The notes beneath the pieces are model-generated. The model was given only the letters and a program-made list of their open reading frames with translations, made no database searches and was not told the origin of the DNA. DNA of 64,000 bases from Symsagittifera roscoffensis (taxonomy: Eukaryota; Xenacoelomorpha; Acoela; Convolutidae). Shown piece by piece: positions 10,822 through 22,533 of this stretch (the stretch's first letter is position 1; each line of letters starts with the position of its first letter). The DNA lies in contig NC_087062.1 of assembly GCF_963678635.1 (NCBI RefSeq), positions 70,955,345 through 71,019,344 of the forward strand, given 5' to 3'. A program made the translations under genes and the position numbers.

Positions 10822-11283
10822 ATGTCAATCAAAAATTTAGGAATTAAACAAACAATCGTTTTACACAATTGTGAAATCGACAACCAAAAAAACGATCTTG
10901 TAATAATCCCACATACACAAACAGTTGGATACATTCGAACAAAACGACAAACAATAAAAAGAAAAATTATAAGCAAACAAAGACAAATCACCCGAAAAAG
11001 ATTTTCAAAAAATAGAAACGCATTTTCCGAATCAGAAGCCAGCAGTTTAGACGAACTATACAAATTAAAGGAATCAGTAAATAAAAATTGCCCCATTCAT
11101 GACCAATTATATTTTTCCGATTCAGAAACAACTTCAAACTCATCAAAAAGAGGAAAAAGAAGAATCAAAAAGCAATATAAACACAAACCAGTACACCTTT
11201 ATAATTGGAATCAACCAATTAGACATATTGATAATTATCTATTAACAGTCATCAAACGAAAAAATGAGCCACACTCGAAGTGA
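10822..11283 (+). CDS. Small basic ORF upstream of gag (unknown)
   Basis: 153 codons from ATG, intact. The product is very basic in the middle (KRQTIKRKIISKQRQITRKR around residues 44-63) with Ser/Glu-rich stretches and a second basic patch near residue 117 (KRGKRRIKK). Basic patches suggest nuclear targeting or nucleic-acid binding, but no family was recognised. The end overlaps the next ORF by 20 bases (ATG of gag at 11264). Its A-rich composition matches the element. Confidence 0.5.
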   Translation: MSIKNLGIKQTIVLHNCEIDNQKNDLVIIPHTQTVGYIRTKRQTIKRKIISKQRQITRKRFSKNRNAFSESEASSLDELYKLKESVNKNCPIHDQLYFSDSETTSNSSKRGKRRIKKQYKHKPVHLYNWNQPIRHIDNYLLTVIKRKNEPHSK

Positions 11284-14200
11284 CGAAAGTCCAGATGAAG
11301 AAGCAGTTTTTCCCTTTCTTATAGATTCACTCCATGATAGAGGACAAACACGATTTTGTAAAAACTTACTCGTAAATTTGTTTGAACCAGGAATCAGTCC
11401 ATGCAAAGCAGAATTCCCGGATGTAAAAATTAAAAGACAAATTATAGAACATTATCTGAAAGACATATGTAACCTAACACAACAATACGGAATCTACACC
11501 ATAGAATTCAGCACACCACGAACAGCTCATAACAAATATTTAATTCAAACAGACGATATAGATTTAGAATTTTCAAAAGTATTCATAGAATATATCAAAA
11601 GCATACAAATCATAATTCACAAAGAGCAAACTCCATATTCACTAACGAAGTTTTTGCAATAATATATAGTTGTATATCTATATTAGAAAAAACAGAAGTT
11701 CAAAGCACGTCACCAACCGAAACATCCAAACATACAAAAGTGAGAAAAGAAATCACAAAATTTTCAACATTTTTACATATAATCCGCAAAAATTTCACCA
11801 ATAATGATGTCTCACAAAACACTAAACATGATTTGCAAAAAAATTTAGCATGGTTTATAATAGATTATTTTTCCCACAACCTAGATTTAATTTCACAAGC
11901 AAGAAAAATTTTCAGACCCCAAAGTACCAATGACGACACTGTCATTGCAGAACAATCAGATTACGTTTGGGACCCTGAATGGTCTCATCCAGTTTTTATA
12001 AATATTCCACAAGATATCTCGAGTCAAGCGATAAGTACAAAATCTTTTCACAGAGATTATATAAAAGTAATACCATTAACGATTGACGCAACACCATTAA
12101 ATTATAATACATTTTTACGTGATACACAAAATAACAGCTTAAATTCAACAGTCATACATAATGAAAATCTCAATGGAACTAGAAATCTTACGCAGCAAGA
12201 TATTCAAACACCATCACACTTCATAAATGAAGAAGTAGTCAAAACAACAGTAACAACTACACAAAAAAGTATTTCACCAATACGTCCAAACCTCACAACA
12301 CCAAAAATTCCGAATACATCACTAACACAGGTAACCTTACAATCGACCGTTAAACTTTCGGTTGCTCCAAAACACTCACATATCGACTATCAGACGTATA
12401 GACCAATGACAAAACCGTCAAAAACACGAAAAACGTTCACAAGAAACAATTTTGCAGAACACAATTATAATTATGCACCCCAACAAAAAACAAATAAACC
12501 CCCCCGAAAAAATACGCAAAATTTAAATCACGTATGTTCCCATTATTGGAATCTCCCAAATACATCGATCAATTCAGTAAATTTTCCAGATAATCCACAC
12601 CCTCAACAGGATTATAATGAAAACTACCCATTTTTTCAACAAAACAAAAATAAACAACAAACACCTTATAACACAAATTACCTATCATCTGATGATGATG
12701 ATTACTATCAACCAGATATTTTTGCACCATATACTAAAGAATATCGCACACGAAGACCGCGACAGTCTCAACCATCTCAAAATATAAAAATTTACCTACA
12801 AAATCCAACAGATATACAAAATCCACAACAAATGCATGTACAAAACCCATTTAACACACAATATTTTCAACCAATACAGCCACAAAAACCAATGACTATG
12901 CATTCTTATCAACCAACTCAAATGCAAAATGAAATACCGCTTCCATATTACCTCCAGCAACACGAAATAACAAAAAATCAACTTTCAAACTTTTCACAAA
13001 TGCCAAATGCCGCAGAATCACTACAGATGACTATGAATCTATACCTCATGGGTGGATCGTCAATAACATCGAATAAACCATTAAGGGTATTCACAGGAAT
13101 AGACCCTGAATATTCTGTAGAAGATTATTTAAATGCAGTAACAGCAAATTTAATTTTAAATATAGGACCCGAACCAATTGTTACACTACTCCATCAAAAT
13201 TGGATACATAGACGCACAGCGTTAATATAAACAACACTTGATGGAGCAGCTCAAAAAATGATTTTCAGTATTACCCATAGAAATAAAATCAGATTGGAAA
13301 AGATTTACACAAGAATTTTCAAAAATGTTTAATTCTGAAAGAAACAAACAACATCAAAGAGTTTTATGCAACGAAATACGCAGATTACCACATGAAACAA
13401 TTAAACAATTAGCAGTACGTATCGAAACACTAGAACGAAAAGCATATTCACTCAATACACATGATTACAAAAACACAAAAATGACAGAAATTTTAATGAT
13501 GACCCTAACACCTCAATTAAGGAAAATAGCTATAAAAAAGAGAGCATCTCATCCTTCCTCAATTCGAGAACCAGATTTAGATTTTAGAAAATTAGTAGAT
13601 AAATTAGAACAAGCAGAAATCACAATGAAACTCGAAGAAACAGAAAATCTAAAACTACAATATGTTAATCGAATTGAAACAAATACTACACATATAAATA
13701 ATATACAAGACTCAGACACAGACCTGATTGAAAAAATCACTGAAATACTAAACATCTATGAAAATAACCCAAATTTTAAAGGCAAACCATCTTTCAAAAA
13801 ATGGTGTAATTACTGCCGACGATACGGACACAGTATCGCCGAATGTAGACAAAGACAACAAGACAATCAGAATAAAACTCAAAAGCACAAAGAACCAAAT
13901 AAATCATTCTATCAATACATGAAAAAAGATCAAAATCTACCAAACAAAAATACATATAGCAATAATAGTTCAGGAAAACCACTTCCAAGTAAATCAAATT
14001 ACTCAAGAAATCAATCACCATATAACTCAAGTTATAGAGGTAGATCGCCCGAACAAAGAAATTTACGAAGTTTCTCACAAAATAGACATAGCCGATCGAA
14101 TAGCCAAAATAACCAAAATAACTATTCACGATCGAATTCAAACACAACAGAATTTGTTTCTGCATCCAGTTCCCATTCAAACCCAAGGAATAGGCACTAT

Positions 14201-14482
14201 TCCAATAATAGATCACGAAACTCATCATACAACAGAAATAGAAACTATTCACACAGTAGGAATAGAAGTTATTCAAACAATCGAAATCAGAACTATTCAA
14301 ACAATAGATCAAGGAATAACTCATATGACAGATCGAATTATTACACATCAAATGATAACTATCAAATTATATCACGAAATATTTCACAAAATCGAAACTC
14401 AAGTTACAATAATCGATACAGAAATTATTCCCAGTCACCACATAGGAATAATAACCGTTATCCCGATTCTAAACATCGATAG
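11264..14482 (+). pseudogene. gag: gag of the giant element, with several breaks
   Basis: Begins at ATG 11264 and ends in NC at 14482. A frame change near 11630-11660 separates the first 132 codons from the 11740-13230 frame. That frame is Asn/Gln/Pro-rich and ends in a capsid-like segment (EYSVEDYLNAVTANLILN). An in-frame TAA at 13228-13230 is followed about 25 bases later by a +1 shift, after which 13325-14482 carries the rest of capsid. The zinc knuckle CNYCRRYGHSIAEC (CX2CX4HX4C) starts near 13806. A Ser/Arg/Asn/Tyr-rich tail of roughly 180 residues follows, resembling an RS domain. Expected to form the particle and bind RNA; this copy cannot make a full protein. Confidence 0.85.
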
Positions 14483-16123
14483 AGAAGTAACACACCAAAA
14501 CCTCAAAGACACATTAATCAAGTGCAAACAAATGAAGAAACAACTTCAGTCCCCCCAGGTATTGATGACACAGGAAGTAATGAACTACAAATAAATCACA
14601 TTAATTGTGAATCATCAGATACTGAGAGTGATACAGATAATACTATCTCTGTAAATATGATAACAGTCGAAAACGATGAAAATCAATTGGAACTTCTTCA
14701 TAATTACTACATTGGACCTATTAATAATAATACACAAACTACACAAGAAGAAAACGAAATAAACACGGTAATTAAACCTGATAAAAAAGATGAAATGCAA
14801 TGCTCAAACACAAAAAATATTTATCAAAATAAACAAAAAGAACAAGCAAGAGAAAAAATTTGGACAATTCCGTTTCTCTTAGAGAGTCCAAGAAGTAAAG
14901 AATTTCAACCACCCGATCTTGAAATTGAATTTTTAATCGACTCAGGAGCAGAATCAAATATAATTAATATTCCCAAATGGAATGAAATTAAAACGCTACA
15001 CCCAAATTTAACACCTCTTGAAACATCTAGTAAATTGGCAACAGCACAAGGATCAACATTAGTTAACTATGGAAAAATCCAACTATTCCTTGTTCCCACA
15101 AGAACAATGGAACAAAACAAGATTCTGAACAAGCCATTTAAACAAACATTTCATATTACTGATATTAAGCACAATATCATTGGCATACCAATTATTACTA
15201 AAAATATACCAACAATAAACATCTTAAATAGTAAAATCCATATCAAAGACAAATATACAAAAACAAAAAACACAGCCTTAACATTCTTCCAAAGATTAAA
15301 CAAACAACCACCATTTTTCTCGAAATTTTACCCCATTTATAATCAAAAACGGAAACACCTGAAACCACTATCAGGAAATAATTATAATTTTTCAATAAAA
15401 CAAGTTCATCAGTATGACAAAAGTCAAAACAAAAAACAACTTTTCATGTCAGACTTCGAATTAAAACCTATTCACAAATTTTTCAAAATAACAATCTCAT
15501 CTATAAAATACTCAAAAAATACGAATTCCGGTATTATTTCATTACATGTGTATAACTATACACCATATCAAATAACATTACCCTTAGGACTTTTAGGATA
15601 TTGCGAAACAAATGCTACAATTTCACCTATAATTGAAGTAGCCTATCGAGTAAATAATATATTACAACTATTAGATGTTTGCCAATCAACAATTCTTGAC
15701 GAAGAATTATCCATAAATAATATAATAAGTAATGAAAAAAGAAAAAAAGATTATTTCACAAAAACACCATATTTTAAACCGACATTCAAAATAACAAATT
15801 ACACAAAAGAACAACAAAAATTTTTAACAATGTTCAATTTTCAACACTCACAAATCACACCAGATGAATTTGATAAATTAGCAAAACAACTGTTAAAATT
15901 TGCAACAGTCTACGCAACATCAAAATTTGACGTTGGAAAAATCAATTCATCACTACACCTCCCATTAAAACCTGACGCAGTTTTCAAAAAACAAAGAGCA
16001 AGTAAAGTACCGATTCATTTACACGATAAGGTAAATAGATTACTTGATATTTTAGAACAATACGAAATTATCTCACCAGTAAATAAGAAAAAAAACAAAA
16101 CCAAAAGGAAACACATTCATTAA
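14483..16123 (+). pseudogene. pol: Protease and start of RT of the giant element
   Basis: The frame is the same as the gag NC frame, separated only by TAG at 14480-14482. An acidic linker leads to the retroviral-type aspartic protease active site FLIDSGAESNI near 14930. A further roughly 250 residues of linker lead to the RT N-terminus near 15930-16080. The frame is lost in an A-rich run around 16085-16110 and stops at 16121-16123. Processing of Gag-Pol would be the protease's job; its Asp-Ser-Gly triad is intact. Confidence 0.85.
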
Positions 16124-16646
16124 CCCTGTTATCATTCTAGCAAAAGGTGAATCACTAAAAATAGTTTTAGACGCTAGATACCTCAATTCACTAATTGACG
16201 AATCAAAATGCAATTGGCCTATTGAACCAATACAAGTTATCTTAACAAAGATAAATGGTAAATACTTCACAACCGCAGATATGAATAGTGCTTATAATCA
16301 AATGCCACTAGACGAACAATCACGACGTTTAACACAATTTGTTATTGGAAATCAACAATATGAATTTAATTGCTTATTCTATGGAATATCCATAGGACCA
16401 GCAGCTTTTTCAGCTTTCATGAGTAAAATTTTTAGACCATTAATACTCAAGAAAAATGCAATCACCTATTTAGAGGATGTTTTTATGCAATCACAAACAA
16501 AAGACGAAATGTTTATAGTTTTAGAACAATATCATAAAATACTGCAAAACAAAAATTTGAAAGCAGCCCCCGATAAATCACACTTCTTTCTAATACGCGT
16601 TAAATTTTTAGGACATAATATTGAACGAAACACTATTACTCCATAA
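16122..16646 (+). pseudogene. pol: Reverse transcriptase palm/fingers of the giant element
   Basis: Frame resumes at about 16122 after the upstream shift. It has the first catalytic block (YFTTADMNSAYNQMPL near 16265) and FYGISIGPAAFSAFM. The YxDD block reads YLEDVF: codon 16473-16475 is GAG, so the first metal-binding Asp is Glu. The frame ends at TAA 16644-16646, where one T appears to be missing from a short run; the next frame continues the protein. Confidence 0.88.
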
Positions 16647-18886
16647 AATCACGCATTGATGCAATCCAAAAACTTCAACCACCTACAAATAAAAAGAAAA
16701 TCCAAGAATTCCTTGGAATGTTGAATTTCTTAAGTAAATATGTTTACAAAATGCAATTATACTTAAGACGTTTCTATAACATCCTCAGACAACAAAATAA
16801 TTTTGAATGGACCACTGAACATCAAACACGATTTGAAGAAATTAAAAAGCTTTTAACAGAACAAATTTCAAACACAATTCCAGATCCAGATCAACCATTC
16901 TATGCAATGTGCGATGCTTCAAGTTTTGGCATTGGCGCAGCATTGCTACAATCACATAATGGAACAAATAAAATGAATTTTATATCAGCAAATTTACGAT
17001 TACTTACACAAGCAGAGCTACGACTCTCAACTCTAATGAGAGAATGTACAGCTATAATTTATACACTTACAGAATATGAATTTCTGATACTTGGATCAAA
17101 ACACCCAACAGTTCTATTTACAGATCACAAACCAAATATTTTTCTCTTTACACAAAAATCAAATTTCAATCATAGAGTTTATAGATTTCAATTAATTCTA
17201 ATGAAATTCCCAAACTTACATATAGTTTGGACAGCAGGAAAAAACCTTGCATTACCAGATACATTAAGTAGAAATACGCCACCTGAACTACTTACACGAA
17301 AAACTACAGTTGAAATACCACAAAATATTAAATTCTATCTCGCAAAAAATGAAACATCACCCCGATTAGAATGCAAATACGCAGTAAAAACTGACATTGA
17401 TCAATCACAAATAAATAATCTACAACCTTTTCCACTCTACTTAGATTGCCAAAATAATCACTATGAAGTTGATTTACTAGAAACATCAACTTTTACACCA
17501 ATTCCATACTCACAATGGGTAAAAAAGAATACTCAACAAAAGAGAATAAAACAACACTCGCATAAAAAAGATTTTTTTCCACTAATTGAAAAAGAAATTT
17601 TGACCGATAAAATAAACTTATCAGGACCACAAACAAACGATTCAAAATACACAATAAATCAAGTTTTTCACCTCCATGACCCACTTGACACAATTCCCCT
17701 ATCAAAACAAGAAATTGACAATATTTTTCTCCCCCCAACAGATAAAACTACACTTGAACTCTTAAAACGGTATCAAAATCTTGATCCAGTAATTAGACAA
17801 CTAAAATCATGGCACAAATACAAAACTAAGCCCGTAAAAGCTGATACCACAATTTTAGGAAACAAAACACTCCTCCGATATTTCAGAAAAATTAACAACA
17901 CAACTATTAATGAAAATACAAATCTTTTACAATATCAATTAAATGATTCTAAAGTTCCCTGTCTACCTTTAAGTATGATACTAATAGCTTTTAACATCTC
18001 CCATACACAAAATACAAAGGGACACTCCGGATCAGAAAAAACATACTCGAATTTTACACAAAATTTTTATTTCCCAAATGCACCAATTTGGATCAAAGTA
18101 TTATGCAATGATTGTATAATATGTCAATTGAACAAACCGTATCCAAATCAAAAACAAATAGCACAGAAACAAGATTTTAAAGGACAAAGTTTATATTCTA
18201 ACCATCGCATTTCATTCGACACAAAAGGACCAATCTCACCATCCTCAGAAGGAAACTCCTACATTATGGTCATTGTTGATGCATTCACACATTATGTAGC
18301 ACTCAACCCAGTACCACATTGTAATGCTTACTATGCTTACACAACACTTTATGATTATTGGATAGCCAAATTCGGATTACCCGAAATCCTAGTTACAGAC
18401 AATGGTACAGAGTTTATGAATAATGAAATCATCACAATATGCCACTTATACAAAATCAAACATAAACCACGTACATCTCATGCACCTTGGACAAACGGTT
18501 TAGTCGAAGGTATGAACCGTTCACTACAAGAATATCTCAGATGTATCATTAATGGAAATGATACACGATACACAGAATGGTCAGCAGATGTAAAACTATT
18601 TCCCTTTTCATATAATTCACAAATTACGACAACTTTAGGAATGTCACCATATGAAATGGTTTTTAATCAAAAGCCACGAAAACCAATCATGTTTACCGTA
18701 AATGCACATAAAAATGCACAAAGTTATTGCCAACCAAATAAAGATTCAATTTGTTATAACCTACCTTTACACACATATGATGAAGATCATTTTCATCATC
18801 CACAAATTCTTATTTTAGCCTCCGGCACACATACCGAATGGATATTAAATAGAGATAAAAACACAATGAAATTTACCAAAAAGTAA
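16647..18886 (+). pseudogene. pol: RT connection, RNase H and integrase of the giant element
   Basis: An uninterrupted frame from about 16650 to TAA at 18884-18886. RNase H has FYAMCDASSFGIGAALLQ (Asp), RECTAIIYTLTEYEF (Glu) and LFTDHKP (Asp). Integrase has the His-His-Cys-Cys finger (KGHSGSEKTYSNF then CNDCIICQ) and an intact D-D-E core: ISFDTKGPI, VTDNGTEF, and TNGLVEGMNRSLQEYL. Order RT-RH-IN places the element with Ty3/Gypsy-type pol. A shift in an A run near 18860 ends the frame. Confidence 0.9.
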
Positions 18887-19497
18887 CAAAGAAATTGTTA
18901 CAAAGGCAAAACATTAAAAACCAAATTAATTCACGCTTTACGCCAGCCAGAGATTTAAGAATTGGAACATTTGTTTTAATACCTAACTTTAATACACAAA
19001 AAGGAATCTCTAAAAAATTACAACCACTTCAAAAAGGACCATACCAAAAAACTGCCAAACCCACTGACGTAACGTATAAACTCACAGATTCAACTAAAAA
19101 AGAAATTATTCAACATCGTAACAATCTATTGCCCTATTACCCAAAAGAATACGCATTTTGCGAATTAACTCAATTATATTCTTTTACAGGTTTAAAAGTT
19201 ATTCAAAATCATACACATACAGAAAAAGAAACAAATGTACAGGACAATGTCCGTCATGAAAAACAAAATCAAAAACAAACCACAACTCAAAACAAGACAA
19301 AAACGCCAGACCCAAAAATATCTCAAATAGAAAGAAAAAACAGGAAAATGATAGAAAAAATGTTACCACAAGAACAAGTTGAAAAATCAGAACACAGAGA
19401 ACCATCACGACTTAGAAATCAACAACGTAAAAATTACAAAACATTCATCCCACAATCTAAAATATTTAAAAAACTTGAATTTCAAAAACAACTTTGA
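18887..19497 (+). pseudogene. pol: C-terminal part of pol (after integrase core)
   Basis: Open to 19497 in the frame following the shift near 18860. It contains the post-core beta-rich segment LRIGTFVLIPNF..KGISKKLQPLQKGPY, typical of the integrase C-terminal domain that contacts DNA, and PTDVTYKLTD. A long Lys/Gln/Glu-rich tail follows. No chromodomain was recognised. Confidence 0.75.
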
Positions 19498-20333
19498 TTT
19501 TAAAAATTAATATTTTTTACACTTCTAAATCATTTTGAACTTTCATATTTTCGAGATAACATGCTGAAACATACGCAACAATTTTAGTTCAGATTCAGCC
19601 AATAGGATTCACTCAAATCCGTCAGCTTCTATATCTCTTACACCAACCTATTAGCCGATAGATATTAAATTCCAGGCATATCTATAAGTATAACTATACA
19701 ACCTCCAGGTCAAAAATAAGCAACCCGCTAAAATTTGACAACTAAAATAAATGCCACCATAATATTAAAACCCCTCCCCTATCTAGTAACGCAAAGATCA
19801 ACAATATTTTCCCAACTCAGACCTCAAAAACCCTCCAACCAAAAATGGCCAATTAGCCTAAAGTCAAAAAGGACCATAATCATTTGGCCTAAAGTACAAA
19901 TATTATAAAAATACACCAGATTATCTACCAAATAAAAACAAAGTAAAGAAGACCTCCCGAACACCATAAAATTAGCCCCCAACAATTTTTCACAAACTCA
20001 ACCCACTTGCCAAAAAACCAACAAATAATCCGACCACACTTGAATCTCGCCCCAAACAACAAAAAATATTCGACGAACGAATCATTTCTTAAATGCTTTT
20101 CTCTCAAAAAGTCAATATCTTAAAAACTACAATCTTACATCTTTTCATAAAATTTTTCATTCTATTCAAACTTTTGCTAATATTTTTTATTGATACTTTT
20201 GAAGCTTTAATAATCCTTTTAATAGTTTTTTGCAGAATTTTTTTAAATTTTCTACTCCCTATTTGAAATATATCTCCAACTTTCCCATATCATTGACCAC
20301 ATTCACAGGTACGATAATTCAAAGTCTATTTAA
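19498..20333 (+). other. Noncoding spacer after pol (giant element)
   Basis: About 0.8 kb, A/C-rich, with no open frame of note. A pyrimidine tract ending TTCACAG|GT at 20301-20311 just before the next ATG (20334) could act as a splice acceptor for a subgenomic mRNA. Confidence 0.5.
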
Positions 20334-21548
20334 ATGATACGAACATTTTTTAGTAGAACAGATATTTTTTTACTATTCGTAATTTTCATTGCATTTTTAT
20401 CATCCCTAATCATGACAATGTGCAAATGTGTAAAAAAGGCAAAAATCACATTCGCCTTAGCAATACTTTTAATCTTTTCATCGAAGAATATTACAACAAA
20501 CAAAAATCTTCCCACTAGAAAAAGATTAATTGGACACATTTCCAAAATTGCTAACCAACCACCACAACATCAGTCTTCACCGAAATCCTCCCAAGAAAAC
20601 CCAGTCATACCCACAACTACTCAAAACCCCCAAACATCCACACGAATTTCTTTCCAAGATAACCCGTACACTTTCGAAGAACGACAAGCTCGCTTATCTG
20701 AACCATTAGAACCAGTTCAGCGACAAGCACCCCTAAGTCAACCAACATATAATTTGTACCCCCCATTACCACAAGATTTAAATAGAATAAGACACATTAG
20801 TCAAAATCAAAATACAGTCGAAATAAATAGACAAATTATACATCCACGAAGAAATAGAAATTTTCAAACCCCTAGAATTCATTTTGATATATCCCAATCA
20901 CCAACACCAACTACTTCAGAAAATTCAAGTAGTACATTAGCAGAAACTCCCCCACTCCTTTCACAACGCAGCACCTCAAGTATACCCTCAGATTACTTAG
21001 GTTCAACACCAACATCTGAACAAATACGTGAAAATCCCTTTAACCCCCCCAATCCCACCGCACGACTACCATATTGGGCAACATACTCATATACACAAGG
21101 TGAACCAAACTTGGTAAATGATCCAATAGATATCTCTACTGATACAACACTATCGTCATTACCAGAAACATTATCACTCCCGCCAACACCATCATTAAGT
21201 CGAATCTCTCCGACACTTTCCCCTTTAAATTTTCCAAATAACCTCGACGCTAGATATCGAGAACAATCTTCATCAAATACCCCTTTACGATTAGATTGGA
21301 ACACATTCGTAGCACCTCCCCCAGTATTTGGACAACATCAAGAAAGTAACCGACTCCACAATTGGGCACTCCATAGATTACAATATAGACAAGATATCCA
21401 CGAAGATATTCGAGAACACTATATTCAAATACTTCAACAAAATAGTCTCCAATTACAATTTGAAATCAAGATCAAACTTAATAATATTGTTCAACACCCC
21501 TACCTATTAAATCCACCAAATATAACAGTGTGCCATTCTGCCAGATGA
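20334..21548 (+). CDS. Membrane-anchored Pro/Ser/Thr-rich ORF of unknown function
   Basis: 404 intact codons from ATG. Residues about 11-30 (IFLLFVIFIAFLSSLIM) and 38-49 (ITFALAILLIF) are hydrophobic and could be a signal anchor or hairpin of two helices with a CKCVKKAK basic loop between. The rest is low-complexity, rich in Pro, Ser, Thr, Gln and Asn, with a more ordered end (LHNWALHRLQYRQDIHEDI). I recognise no family. Being the only long unbroken extra ORF in a damaged copy is notable. It could be a surface, matrix or accessory protein. Confidence 0.55.
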   Translation: MIRTFFSRTDIFLLFVIFIAFLSSLIMTMCKCVKKAKITFALAILLIFSSKNITTNKNLPTRKRLIGHISKIANQPPQHQSSPKSSQENPVIPTTTQNPQTSTRISFQDNPYTFEERQARLSEPLEPVQRQAPLSQPTYNLYPPLPQDLNRIRHISQNQNTVEINRQIIHPRRNRNFQTPRIHFDISQSPTPTTSENSSSTLAETPPLLSQRSTSSIPSDYLGSTPTSEQIRENPFNPPNPTARLPYWATYSYTQGEPNLVNDPIDISTDTTLSSLPETLSLPPTPSLSRISPTLSPLNFPNNLDARYREQSSSNTPLRLDWNTFVAPPPVFGQHQESNRLHNWALHRLQYRQDIHEDIREHYIQILQQNSLQLQFEIKIKLNNIVQHPYLLNPPNITVCHSAR

Positions 21549-22533
21549 CACAGCACAACCTTCCGGCGACATAAAAAAGAGTGACTAAAGGCCTTATGAG
21601 CAAAAAAGTGTTGCGACGGAGGGTCAGAATGTTCTAGAATTTTTATTTTTAAAATTTCGATTGGAAGAAGAACATTTCTGAGAAATAGAAAAAAGACGGC
21701 CATTTTGAATAAAAAAGACGAAAATCAGAACCACGATATAGATTGTGAAGAACAGTTGTATCAGAGACAGAAAAACACGGAGCCTCTTATCGTGGCAAAA
21801 ACACACGATAAGGACCTTAGCGACAGATATTTGTGGAGACGGAGGCTTCAGTGGGGGAAGAAATATACCACGGAACCCTCCCGGGACACGAAATATAAGA
21901 GATAAGAGTGTTATCTCAAGAAAATCACGGGAGCGGAGGCTTGGTCCCCCAGAGACTGTTATATGTGAAGGGACTGGGTAAACTAACTTCAACAGTTGCT
22001 GTAATGTCCTAGATCTTAATTAAACACCGATATTATTTGATATTTCAGGACATGAGTAGATAGAAAAAGGAAAGGGTCAATCCATCTCCAATGGATTTAA
22101 TATAAAACTGTCACACAAAAACATATAAAAATAGGTTGTTCGAGCCGTGTTTTTAATGACAATCACGTAGTCTGAGGATCCGAGACTCAGCTATGTGGTT
22201 GTGTTCGCATGTAAACGAAAGCTGATCAAAAGTCGTTTGACTGATGGCCTAAAAATGGTAACTTTTTACTTTGCCCTAGACAGACCAGAAAAACAACTGG
22301 CAAGGTCGAGACGGTGAAAAACGAGTAGAATTAAGGTAACTGACGCCTGCCAGTCGTTAATAGGTACTTTTTCTACGCTCCGTCGCTGTGTGATATTTGG
22401 GCGAATGTTACACAGCTCAATCACTACCACCACCATTTATAACCACTGAAGTAATATACAAAAACGATTGATATACGAAAAACACAATTGGTTACATAAC
22501 ATTTTATAACCCATACTCAGGATTATCATACAC
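21549..22533 (+). other. G-rich, hairpin-containing noncoding island
   Basis: Unlike its flanks this roughly 0.9-kb region is G-rich (18 G in the 60 bases from 21841, against 4 in the 60 from 12481). Perfect or near-perfect hairpins occur at 21786-21812 (9-bp stem CTTATCGTG), 21899-21917 (7-bp stem GAGATAA) and 22164-22197 (12-bp stem with one bulge, CACGTAG..CTATGTG). A purine tract GTGGGGGAAGAAATA at 21851-21865 could be an internal polypurine tract. No convincing long ORF is present. It lies between the membrane ORF and env-like gene. Confidence 0.6.

Noticed and set aside
13794-14351. 185-codon minus-strand ORF with many Tyr, Cys and Asn
   Set aside because: It is the antisense shadow of the repetitive NC tail.
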